This document shows, piece by piece, positions 24,197 through 39,600 of a stretch of 64,000 bases of DNA. Under the pieces are notes generated by a model, which made no database searches, was not told where the DNA came from, and saw only the letters and a list, made by a program, of their open reading frames with translations. The position numbers and the translations under genes were made by a program. The DNA comes from Paramacrobiotus metropolitanus (lineage: Eukaryota > Tardigrada > Eutardigrada > Parachela > Macrobiotidae): NCBI RefSeq assembly GCF_019649055.1, contig NW_026570265.1:930001-994000 (forward strand), read 5' to 3'. How positions within the stretch are numbered: position 1 is the stretch's first letter; the number at the start of each line of letters is the position of its first letter.

Positions 24197-26204
24197 TTTC
24201 AAACCGCTGTCTTCGTCCTTCACATGCACTTGCTGAACCACGATTCTCTTCCCAACCGGCTGCTCTCCGTTCGCAGCGTTACCCTTGTCACGAATTTCAC
24301 TAGAAAGAACCTGCAAACCACAAGCGGTTATCAACTTTTCCGCAACGGATTTACTGTACTGCCGGCCAGGCTTTTCGGACTAGTCACTTCCAGGAGAAGA
24401 TTTGGATATGAGTTTTGGATTTTTCACTATTAGTCAGAGGGAATGCAAAGACAGCACAGTACCGATTTCCTTCAACAAATACCGGTATACTGTCTTTTCG
24501 TGCAGCAAAATCAAATAAATACCTGAAAGCACTACTGAGTATGGAAAGATGCTTATGAGTTAGGGACTGACTGACAAAGCTGCACTACGGCCTGAATCAA
24601 ATTAAGCAACTACGGCAAAACGTTTGATTACTTATGAATGCCGGAGAACGTGTTTCGCTTGTTCTTTTTCTTTAACGCATCGGCTTCCTATTTCAGCTGA
24701 TGTCGGCCGATATTTCCGCGGACCTCTTCACGGGACAAATCTGAGAAAAGAAGGTCATACTGATTGAAATGCCACAATTTCGCAAATACAGAGAAGACTA
24801 ATACAGGCTTAAGCAGGCTAATCTTAGAAAATACATGCTTACCCAAGTGCATTGTTTTTCTTCATTTTGCATCGTAAACCATATTATCCGAGATCTGATC
24901 CAGATCGTGCGTAGCAATAGTAGCTGATAGCTATAATATATAAAAAAAGGTAAGGAAATTAGTCGTGTAATTGTACAAACGGCAGTACCAGATTAACATG
25001 CTGTTCTTTTCACAAATGTCATCGTGGAGATCGGACTAAATAACATCCGCAATTATTAAAATCGCCATCAAAACGGATATCGCATGTCCATGAAAAAACA
25101 TTATACATACCTGGAGTGCATACCCGGGCACTTTTTTGTCAATTCAATCATCAGAATAATAGTAGAAAAAATTATTCACTGAGGTTTATCGTTTTTATTT
25201 AAATTAATGCCGAGTTATCTTCATATGCATGAAACGGCACAAATTTAGTCCCATGCAGGCTGATGCAGCTATGCCGAAGCTTATACAGCCTTGTCAAGTG
25301 CTTGTAATACATTTAAGGAACAGGCCGGCGCTGCTCACCTTCTGCAATCCTCCACGACTGAATTCAGCACGAATTTAAGTAAACTACCTGTACAAGTATA
25401 GATGAATCCCAGCAATGCTCCAGCATTGCGCAATGGACGACTCAATTCCTGAATTTCCTGTTCCTTTTCCTAATTAACATTCGCCACAGCGTTAATAGCA
25501 CCGTATTAGCGTGGTAGAGAACTAGCGATTAGAATTCACAATTAAGCTGCGGAATATACGATACGTGTAAACGTCATTCACCCATCAACGTGGACGCCAA
25601 CTTGGACATTCACCCATCAACGAACGTAGCCCACCGGCCACCCCTGTAAAAATGTTGTTCGTCCACCATCGAAACAATCGCAGCTTAGAAAAAAAATTGG
25701 ATGAAAACTTTCGCAGAAAACTTTATAATTGTACAATCAAAAGACAAAAGGTCCGTTAACTGCGCAAAAGCTTATGTAAATTGCCAGACGTGTCACCACA
25801 TATGTGCGAACAGGTTCGAAACATTATACTATATTATTTCGAAATTTTCGAACTATGATTGTCCTGTTCAGAATAGCATAATCACACTTCGATATTCAAT
25901 AATCAGTGTACAGTCATACCCCCCTACAGTTACAAATATTAACATTTATACTTTACGGGGCAACGGCTAACCTACCGGTACAGCTTTCCAGGACAGTTGC
26001 CAACATGAAAGTGATATCCACAAATATTCCTGGGCCAGGTGCAGACAGAATTCGGATCATTTCCATCTGTTACACTTTCGATAAGCATATCAAAATCCCC
26101 GAAACGAAATTTCATCGAACTGCGATAACGTGGTAGATCCAGTCCAATAATTATAATATCCGAATCGGTTCCATATTGACTTCTACTTCTAGTGATATTA
26201 CCAG
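24197..26204 (-). other. Two isolated candidate exons of an unassigned minus-strand gene
   Basis: Segment 25976-26204 has an acceptor (AATTCAG) and donor (GTAGG) around an open frame containing IIIIGLDLPRYR and VCTWPRNICGYHFHVGNCPG. Segment 24197-24310 has an acceptor (TTTGCAG) and donor (GTAGTT) around 38 open codons (VLSSEIRDKGN, IVVQQVHVKDEDSG). Their phases do not join directly, so at least one more exon would be needed if they belong together. I recognise no domain. The rest of 24.3-25.9 kb is AT-rich without coding signal. Confidence 0.3.
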
Positions 26205-26843
26205 CTGAATTATTGTATTGTATTGTACAATACAATACTCCTATATAAATGCCGTCCCTGGAATACAAGTACAGCAAATAAAGCGGTGACCAAAGTCCAA
26301 ACGCACAGCAAATGAAGCAGTGACCACAAAAAAAAATACAGCCTTTATTGCGATTAAAACCATACTTCTAACTTCAGCAGGCGCGCAAGTCTGCATCTTT
26401 CTACATCATTCAAATGGTCTTATAGTTGCAAGTGGGGAGAGGCCAATATACGATCATATGCTTATGTCACTTATGTCATTCGAAATAAATTAAATTAAAG
26501 CTTAAGTTTAACTTTAAATTTTAAGTTTCCCTGGCTGACCAAAAACCCGCTACCTATCTAACATACAGCATATTTAACGATTAGATGTAATTTTCAAAAA
26601 TTTTCATTTTATAATACTGAAAAGAAACTCGGGAAAAAAGGAAAGTCAGGGAAACTTATTCATAGCAACGTTAAACTGGCCTCTTCCGTATGCAACTGTA
26701 CAATGTGATATTACATAGATTAATTACATTCATCGCAATAAAGGTAAAATGTAACGGAACAGTCATTCACCAACAACACCAATCTGGGGCAAAAACGGCA
26801 TCGTTTGCGACCGTGCCGAAGTCGACCGGCGAAACAGAACGGC
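26205..26843. other. AT-rich stretch, nothing recognised
   Basis: Contains short ATTGTATTGTAC-type palindromic sequence near 26205-26235 and no convincing frame. Confidence 0.4.
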
Positions 26844-27569
26844 TCAGCGAGTACTGACAGTGAACAGTTGATCAGGAGAAGGAACGGTCCAATCTTTGTT
26901 AGACTTATTTAAAAAGATAACATAGCTGCAGTTAATCGAAATTTTAGCCAGGTTAGAAAACAGAGATTTAGTCTCGATCACTTTCGAAGGAGCTCGCATC
27001 AGTGTCGCCATACTAAGGATATTGTGTATGGCTTGGCGGGCTATCATCCCTCGTGATCCAACGGCTAGGTGGTAGTAGTCGGTGTGCCAGCCTTCACCCG
27101 TAAGTTCGTTTACGAGGGACGCGTAACGAGTTCGCTTTCTGGCTTCCGCATTGTTAAACCCGTTGATCGTATCAAACGGTACAGTCACCTCTGCCAAAAT
27201 AATGCGCTTCTCCGCGCGGTTAATGCAACACAAGTCCGGACACAGAGAGGTAGAAAGAACACTAACAGGAATTGTGCTAGTGTGGTTATCGTAGCTAGAC
27301 TGATTTAGATCAGAAAGAATTTCCCATTTTCTATGATCAGCCACACCGGTCATGAAATCGTAAACAGCTTTCAGAATGCTATTATGACGCCAGGTGTAAC
27401 GATGGCTATTAAGTGAAATCGGACAGCAATTAAGAATATGACAAAGAGTGCCTTTAGTCGCTCCACACAAATCACATGCAGCAGATACGGTCTTGCCCCA
27501 CTTTAATAGATTAGTGAACGAAGGAGAAATGTTAAGAAATGTTAATGTTATGTTACAGATGCACAGCAT
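26844..27569 (-). mobile_element. R2-type LINE fragment (C-terminal zinc knuckle and restriction-like endonuclease)
   Basis: A 241-codon open frame matches the C-terminal end of non-LTR retrotransposons of the R2/R4/NeSL/CRE group. A CCHC knuckle (CDLCG, seven residues to CHILNCC) is followed by a TWRHNSILKAVYDFM helix. Then comes the endonuclease signature: a PD (CPDLCC), a downstream AEVTVPFD, and a lysine/arginine-rich KRTRYASLVNEL. Such endonucleases cut the insertion target. No reverse-transcriptase domain is found upstream (27.57-28.2 kb), so the copy is 5'-truncated, as is common for LINEs. The frame itself is open over its whole length, so the copy is not very old. Confidence 0.75.
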
Positions 27570-28200
27570 ACAGTAAAGGCGACAAATGATATTACAATCC
27601 TTACGGGTAAGCCCACATTGATATACTGTAAAGTTAAAATTTCCGCATACCGGTACGCTCCGAGATTATCTTCCAGTACCGTAATTCGTGATTCGCAGAC
27701 TATGAGGCTGTGATCTCTATACCCAGACGCTGAATTTTACCCAAAATGTCTTTCCCCCCAATGTTAGCCGCTCCAAAATGTAACCAGTAGCATTACTGGC
27801 ATCTTGACCGTATGGGATTTTGATCAGCTCCGATTAACAGCGATTTGCTGGCCAGAATTTTAGTATCGTGCCTGCAGACACGAATAAAAATATTTTATCA
27901 ATCGTCCCCAAAACAACCTTCGAAAACTGCCGGATCTGCTGTGTACAATGCCTAATGGTGAGCATGGCATACCGTTAATACATACTGTATGCACAACTAC
28001 GGTTCAGAACTTCAGACGAGGCCGCGTTTTACCTAGAAAACAAGTCACATAACCCTCCATTAAAGAATGCTTATCAATTATTACCTAATGGGGAGATTAA
28101 TTATGTTAATGCAACATTTCCTAACTTCTCGCCAAGTTGTAAGTACTTCCTTGCACAATATAATTATATACCTCAAGCGTCTAATTCGATCATCATCGTT
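27570..28200. other. Non-coding stretch upstream of the LINE fragment
   Basis: No reading frame or repeat of note; no reverse-transcriptase motif was seen on either strand. Confidence 0.4.
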
Positions 28201-28596
28201 TCATCGGCATGTTCCTGGCCTCCAGCCACTGATAAAGGATGCACAGCCCTCGGTTGATAATGACATGTATCGTCTCTTTCTGACATTACTGAATTCAGCA
28301 GCCAGACTGAAGCGCACTCGCGTTGGAGCGTCAGCGTCGCAGTGGACCGTCATTACGCACAATTTGCTTCTGCCTGTCAGATCAGATAACCAATTCCCCT
28401 CTGGATCTCCGTAAAACCCTACATCTTGCAGTTGGATACTGTTCGTACTAGTGCATATTCTCTGAAAGTTGGAAAGTTGTTGATGTATGCTGGATGCGCC
28501 ATCGTTGTCGCTGTCAGACTGCGCATTCCGCCAACCGGGACCACCGGAATAGCCACGACCACCCCGACCTCTGCCTCGGTTTCTTCGCGAATACAT
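28201..28596 (-). CDS. Hypothetical protein or 5' exon with RGG-rich N-terminus
   Basis: An open frame of 131 codons starts MYSRRNRGRGRGGRGYSGG, an arginine/glycine stretch typical of RNA-binding proteins. An acidic linker (SDSDNDG) follows, then a segment I do not recognise (VGFYGDPEGNWLSDLTG; CVMTVHCDADAPTRVRFS). It may be complete, or it may be a first exon that splices to something further left, such as the unassigned exons near 26.1 and 24.2 kb; no strong donor is seen. It lies about 360 bases beyond the end of the inverted Hsp70 chimera copy. Confidence 0.4.
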   Translation of the reverse strand: MYSRRNRGRGRGGRGYSGGPGWRNAQSDSDNDGASSIHQQLSNFQRICTSTNSIQLQDVGFYGDPEGNWLSDLTGRSKLCVMTVHCDADAPTRVRFSLAAEFSNVRKRRYMSLSTEGCASFISGWRPGTCR

Positions 28597-28962
28597 TTAT
28601 CTTTACCAAAAATGGTTCAAAAACTAAATGGTAACTGCGGTATCGTCGGTCTTGTGGCATAGAGCGGTGTAAAGCGGCGGAATCGCTGTAATGGCCAACT
28701 AAAAACGGAGAAAGGAGGCAAACGGGCGATGTGAATTTGATTGTTTATACAAGTGGAAACTGGAAACCAAACCGATACACATAAGTTGTCAGCGGTCTGT
28801 AAGCAACTTGTGTACCACGCTCATTGCACACGACGGCCCGTCACACTGAACGAGGCGAATTCAATTTTTGTTCACGTACTTAAGTTTGTTTCCACCACCA
28901 TTCAAAAATGAAACTGACTTTATCTGATTACTGAACCACACTACGAACAAATTTGCAAACCA

Positions 28963-32803
<3,841 letters not shown>

Positions 32804-32862
32804 TTCCATCCGATATAAACCTAATAACTAATTCAATTGATGTAATGTAATTGAAGTACAGT

Positions 32863-32931
32863 GAGAGCATAGTATTACTATGCTATGCTATGCTAATACT
32901 ATGCTATAATATGCTCTAATACTATGCTCTC
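32863..32931. mobile_element. Mini copy of the foldback element termini
   Basis: It starts GAGAGCATAGTATTA and ends with the complement TAATACTATGCTCTC, the same termini as the 687-base element at 21705-22391. The 69 bases between and including them consist mostly of ATGCTA-type palindromic repeats. It looks like a strongly shortened or solo-end copy just upstream of the minus-strand Hsp70 chimera. Confidence 0.75.
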
Positions 32932-34035
32932 GTTAAACAACGCTGAAGACACCGAAAATTATAAAATCACTATCAGCAGACAGCAAGATGTTTTGAGCAG
33001 CTGCTCCGCTTAACCATGGCATCTCACACACTTAACCATACGCTATGGTTAAGTGCGAACGTATGGTAAGTGTAAACACCATACACACGCGTCGTATGGT
33101 GATCGACTTCCAATGGCTCCTCTTAACTCCCTTACACTTTAACTTTGCTAGAGGTGGACTTTTCAAGCACAGAAAACATCAGAGAATTAAAACCTTCATG
33201 TTTCAAAGGATGCAAAACCTCGTAACATGAAGGAAAATATAGATATGTGATCCAGTTGGCTAGTTTTTATGTTGTACATGTTTTGCCGTTTAATTGTCAG
33301 CCTCACGTGCAGCTAACAGTATACAAAAGATTCTTTTTTATTGCAGTTTTCTTTTTTATTGCAATTAGTAGTTGGTGGAATCGGCTGTATTTGAGCTTTT
33401 GACTTTTATAGATTAAAGCTTGCTTCTTTAAAACTTTAAGACTGCGAGATACAGTAAAATTAGCGACACAGGCACCGTGCATGCACCGCCCGCACCGGTG
33501 ACCTAACTAAACGGTAATTAAACTCGTAGAAATTTAATAGTTACATGGTCCACACGTCAAATAGCTACTCGTACAAAATTATCGACATATACAGGTTGGA
33601 TCCTTGTGACCTAAAAACGTATTCAGATCGCATTTCATTAGATTTTAAAACTAAAGAGCTTAAGCTTGCTGGAGCATTACGACAGCCCGGCGGCGTCAGC
33701 GCTGACGCGATTGCTGTCTTGAACATCCCATTCATTCAAGCAAACAAATCGGCAACCCTGAAATAATCATCGTTATGAGATTCCTATTTATTTGCCAGAT
33801 ACATAAATAGCAATTTGCACGATGATTTCGTAGATTGAACTAGCCGCCGTAGCCGGACACTTGACGTATTCGTACGTACAGAGGGTATAGTATTCGCCAG
33901 CGGAGCTTGATTGATGGCAGGCTGGCTGGATGCTTGTGCCTGCCCAGTTGATGCATCGAGACTTCCTGTGGATGGCAATTGCCAAGATTCCGGCATGCCT
34001 GTAATTTGTAAATGCTTTCATTAAACCGCCAGCAT
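32932..34035. other. Mostly non-coding; one weak exon-like segment
   Basis: A minus-strand segment at about 33788-34003 follows an acceptor (ATTTACAG) and is open in two frames, neither recognisable. A 73-codon plus-strand frame at 33545 has no domain. Neither is supported well enough to call. Confidence 0.35.
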
Positions 34036-34697
34036 TCAGTCGTAAACGGATTTAGCGAAGAAACACTCTGTCATACGTTGTCCACAAAAATCCGTCACGT
34101 CGATTAGGTTTTTTCCATGCCGCTGAATAAAAAAGGCACTGCATCCACAAACGTCATTGACACATAGGGCAGTCGGAATTAAGGGGCATTTGAGTTTCGA
34201 GCATGCTTTCGGCGAACAAATACGCCGGCAGTCCTCATCCCTCACAACTGTGCCGGCCACAAACGCCGCAACGAAGCAACCTAAAAAATTAATACGTGCA
34301 AGCCATAAAACGTTCAGAGTTCCTTTAGGCTGGTTCTACCGTGTTAAAGTTAAACGGAGCAGGCTCTATGCTCGACTTTCCCTTGACAGTTTTCTATAAA
34401 CAGGTACAAGGTCATCGTGAGAAACGGAAGATTTACTACTTGCTAATAAATACGACAATGCAGTTTAATTTATCAAGCTAATGGTAAGGAAAGTTAGAAA
34501 AGGAAACGCTCGCGCTGTTAACGTACAATGTATGGTGTCACAACATTCTACCAGCAATGGTGTGCACACAATACATTGTGTAATGTACAGTACATTGCGC
34601 GCGCAATGTAATATGAATACTTATATGTACTCAAATGGTGCACGTAATAACGCATACCTGTCACTAAATAATATACAGAATTTCCCCCACTGATCAT
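34036..34697 (-). CDS. Small secreted cysteine-rich protein
   Basis: Two exons (34658-34697 and 34036-34280) join in phase for 94 residues. The start gives a signal peptide that spans the intron (VYYLVTG then CFVAAFVAGTVV). The mature part has ten cysteines: DEDCRRIC, KACSKLKCP, TALCVNDVCGCSAFF, TDFCGQRMTEC. The spacing resembles the short CP..PxAxCxxDxCGCxAxFF..G..VTxxC module that follows protease-inhibitor-like domains in many invertebrate secreted proteins. This link is from memory of the pattern and is tentative. A role as an extracellular inhibitor or cuticle/defence peptide is only inference. Confidence 0.55.
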
Positions 34698-36603
34698 TGT
34701 CACGACAATGGCAATAATCTTTTCAACAACTATATTCCTATTGGATTAGCTTGAAAATTGAATAAATACTTTTGATATTCCTCGTATGCAATAAATATTC
34801 GGCTTTATACAGAATCTGATTCCGAGTTATAGGATAAGAGATCGCTGTAAAATATGGCAGGTATACATTTATAAACTACAGGTTCAACTGATTTTGTTTT
34901 TAAATACAGTGTCGTGCGTTATGTACGCGCTACCGCTTTGCCATCCCTGTATCTCCGTACAATGAGATAACAATAGCGAATATTTGAGAACACTGTTAAT
35001 TAGTGGCCACACAAGCATAACTGTTGTTATAATAACACTGCAGCAGGAAGCAGAGTTCAATAAACAAAACGAAGCATAAAATACAATTATCATTCAAATT
35101 TATGAACAGTGTTACAAAATTTGTCGGTGTCTGTCACAACACCTACTTGGTGATGTAAGCATATATGTAGAGTATGTATTGTATATATATAATATAAAGA
35201 TCAGCAGCGCCAAGCATCGTACTGTACATCTTTACGGCTTGTGCCATTACAGTACTAAGATTTTTTGCTAAAAAAATTAGCAGTACAGGGATAGCGATTC
35301 AGCTGTACTCCTGATAAGTTTCATTCGATACAGCATGATTGCCTATGGTGGGCAAATTAACCGCAGAGGCACTGTAAGAGAACACTCACATCATAATAAT
35401 ACTATGGTGGTAATAGTTCCGTTGTCACGAGATGTCATAACCAAAGTCGTTTTTTGAAACTGTTGTGCTGATTTGCTTGCTTAAAGTTTTTGCTCTTATT
35501 GCAACTCTTTAGTTGGACATAATATTAATTCCAGATTCAACATAAAGTCACGGCACATACTACAGTGACTGCATTGTTGTTGCACGTAATGCTTTGTGGC
35601 GCTGCAATAAGCATCAAGCTGTCATTAAACATAAAAACAAATTGTATTATGGTGCATCTTCTTTTTTCCTCTTACTACAGAGCGTATCATGTGAATGCTA
35701 AAACATAAGCTGCGTGCTGCTTTTAGCGTGTTCTTATCTGTGATGTGACTGGCGGTGAACCTACTTATTTAATTTTGTTTGAAAATACGAGCAGTTTAGC
35801 GTAAAAAGTTTGTACAACATGCACACAGGTGCTATCAAATTTCAAGTAATGTCGTAACATTATCAGGATGCACATAATCTCTCAATATGTATAGAACGAG
35901 CTTCGCTCAATGATACCAATCAAATGAAGAATTTGCCAGGTTAACCGGGCACTTCCAGGTGAGAAGGGACTGTGCACAACACACTCAAAGCTTGTTCTGC
36001 GTAAAATGAATGTGGAATGAAAATGTACAGACAGGAGTATAGTTGAGTTGCGTGTAAGTGTTATCAATTTAAATAAAACAATATGAAATTGGGATGTTGG
36101 ATCTTACATGGGACGAGTTAATTACTAACAGTTAATGCTCGTACATTAAGTTTCTGAATGCTCGCATTGTTGTGTTTTACGAGTCGTGTATCACGCGTAA
36201 AATGTTCAGGACAAAAAAGTAAACACAACTATTTTGTACAATACATACGAACGGTGCAGTACCACAGTTGGAAGCTATTTAAGTAATCTTCGACTTCGGA
36301 CTTAATACTATACTCGTACACAATACCCACATATCCAACTCCGGGAATATCAACTCCGACTGACCAAAATTATGAGACTGCGGTATTCTTACTTACAAAA
36401 TTTTACATTCGTAAACCGGTACTTTTAAACCAGTATTACACTGTATACGATTGTAAGGAAATAATGTAGAATTTCATTTTACAATGCGTATGCTCGCGTA
36501 GCCACAAAAGTGTGCTTTATTAATTTACTTGATACATTTTTTTTAAAACTCATGTTGTATTGCACAGCAGTATTTGTATAGTGGCCACTGGCCAGCACCA
36601 ACC
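34698..36603. other. AT-rich intergenic stretch, no gene seen
   Basis: About 1.9 kb between the cysteine-rich gene and the calcium-channel subunit gene. It has only short chance frames and no recognisable mobile element. It should include the promoter of the plus-strand gene. Confidence 0.5.
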
Positions 36604-39600
36604 ATGCAACGAACAATTTTGAGTTTAATGATTACGTACTGTTATAATTTTTGGTACGTCGAGCGCAGTTCACTTGTCAGCATCATGAAGCAATCCAGCG
36701 AAACAAAAAAGTAAGTACAGGAGACCAAATACTCTATTAGTCTGCCAACGAAAAGGCTCACAAATAGTATTCAGTGTACATATTTCCTGTCTGAAAAGGA
36801 ACTGCGCATTCCGGTTACGGGACTGCACCGGGAAGATTTGTGTACTGCTTTTTTATGTATACGAAACACTTTTCCCACATGCATTCTACTGTATTACGCA
36901 AGCTTTAAGTTACTTTATACATAACGTAGAAACCTTGTGGATCAATGCCGCGATTCAATTCTGTGAACTGTAACCAAAACTCCAAGCGTTTTTCCATTAA
37001 ATCTGTATTTATCCACAATTCACTGCCTATTGAACTGGGAGAAAAATTCCAATAGTCCATATATGGATTTTGCGGATGCCGTGTGTAACTTGCAGCTGGT
37101 TTACGCAAGTTACAGGATAATAATCGCGCGCCGTTGCGTGTGCATATCTATTCGGCTCGGCCTGGCTCACACAGACATGAACATGCATTATCTCAAAACG
37201 AAACCGGAGGAATCTTTTGTGGACTCTGCTAGTCTGTCCCAACAAAGTCGCATTCATAATACGATTTATTAGTCGATAATGCAAAATTTCCCAACTACGT
37301 ATTTTGTGACGGGAGAAGCGTGACAATTACGAGTATGAAAATTTATTTTGAAAAATCTTTGGTGTAGAAGAAGTTGAAAAACAACCGTCAGCTTTGTTCG
37401 TAATGCAGCTGGTAATTTATGAAGACACAGAACGATGACCGGTGGGAAACCGAACTACTCCATAGTTTTCTCGATACCGGTGGCATTTTGTTTTCTGTAT
37501 GGATCAACACTGTTTCGCCCAACAGTCCAGTTTTCTGAGGAAAGGTACTGTGTTGTAATGTGTGTAACGATATAGCCATGATTGTGCAAATTGCGTATCA
37601 GTGATAATTACAGTATTTGTACATTATGAAAATCGTATAACGTTTGGACTTACGTAGTAAAAATCTAGCTGACTACCAGCAAGCAGATAATTATCATAAA
37701 AATTTTGGCGTGACTTTAACTAGCTAGTAGCCGTTAAATGAACAGGTACGCAAAAAATTTCGAAAATAGTGAAACAACTGTGCGATCGCGGATAGCATTG
37801 GCTAGATTTTTATTTACAAACAAACTTTACCATTAGCTATACTTTATGCAGCATTTGATCTTGTCGGCGTGAATGCATAGCATCGCCGGCTGCGAAGTAT
37901 CTGATTCCGAGGTGTAACTTGCGAAATCGTTTAATTGCAGTTTGAAGATGCTGGCTGAAAAACTTGGATCCCGACTACACCGCATTACCCGGGAAGTTTC
38001 CGGTTACGATGAGATCGAAAAGGTATTCAATACTTGCTGTCTTGTCATCCGTGGCAGGAGTTACAACTGTCCCATAATAGTTTATATTGTGGCTGGAGGC
38101 ATACAGGTTGGCCTACGCACATATTGCACTAACAAGAGTCATTTTCTGATTTCATCTTGAAATCGTTAAAAAAATTGATGAAATATCACACATTTGCTGC
38201 ACTGCACGTCGCATCTTGCATGTACCTACAAGTTACACGTACACAAGATATCTTGCACACCTATATAGCCGTCAATCAAGATAATAGATATACAGAGTAA
38301 AAGTAATGCGCTAAGAATATAAAATATTTCTGACATAAATTAATACAATAACTGGCAAGCCTTGAATTCATACAATAACTGCTACACGTTAGCTTAAAAA
38401 ATGCTGCCCGGCAAAAATATTTATATTATAAAATCAACATTTTTGCGGGGCAGAATAATATCGTGTTGTCGTGATGTGGATGCAATTGTTTTCCTCTTCC
38501 AGGGATTTACCAGTTCCGGCGCAAAAATCGAGGAAATTGACCCAAGCAAATCGTTACTAGCTATTCGTGACGAGCTTGGCCGAGCAATAAACAAAAAAAT
38601 CGTGGCTTTAAAGGTAAGCGACAAAACTTGTGCATGCAACTGCGCACTTCCCGCTGTGTGCATGCAACTGCGTTTAAGTAATAATATAATTACATGTACA
38701 CCGCATAAGCATCTCTCTCTCTGTTTCACGCTGCCTTAAATGTTTTTTTCTTTACTGATCGTGAGGATGTGATCAAGCTGTTGATCTGAAGTAATAATAT
38801 AGCTTAGGCGAGAAACGAATTCTTCGTAATTTTTCTCTACAGGAACATCTTGAATGGCAGTTTCCTGAAATATATTGGAGCGTTTTTTTAAACTTAATAT
38901 TTCCTTCAATGTTTTGTAATGAATGGTTATCTGCAAACTAGCTAAATGTATTTAAATATAAGTGACCAAATGCCGAAAGCAATTTTGTTCATCTCAATTG
39001 GCAGTTTTCTAATTTCTACATCTTTCAAGGTATTGCCATTAACTTTGTTCAGTTATTGACTTCTGTAATACTTCGGTAGTACAATAATTAAAAGTAACAT
39101 TGCAATACAGTAATTATATGTAGTTATAGACTTATAGTTGCAACGAACACTAGTCGTACCACTGTTTGTCACCTGGGAAGTGCATACACAGCGTTATGCA
39201 ATAAGATCATCCAGACTCCAGGATCATTTTCAAACTTTAAAGCTTGAACAGTAGCTGCAGCAACTGATCGGCATATACAATAGTTACCGATCTTCGTTTC
39301 TCTGATCTGTAAGGGAAAAACCATGCAGACGTGTACCCTTTGATGTAAGTTAACTCGGCCATCCTGAGTTTAATTTGTACGGCGATAAATGTCGGGAATT
39401 CATGTTTTCTTTTGCACCTTGCGGCATTGATAAATTCCATTGGGAATAACTGGTGCGATGCGATCGCGGGATCGGCTGCATTTACAGCACGTTAGGCGCT
39501 ATATATGGTTTTCTAATCAATCAGTTAATTTCAATTAGCGTTTACGGCATACCATGCGATTTAAAATTATTTTTTTGCCTTTGAAAGAGAAAAAATTAGC

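Noticed and set aside
33545-33766. 73-codon plus-strand frame
   Set aside because: No recognisable domain and no neighbouring exon in phase.
33784-34021. Minus-strand exon-like segment with two open frames
   Set aside because: A good acceptor but no partner exon and no way to choose a frame.
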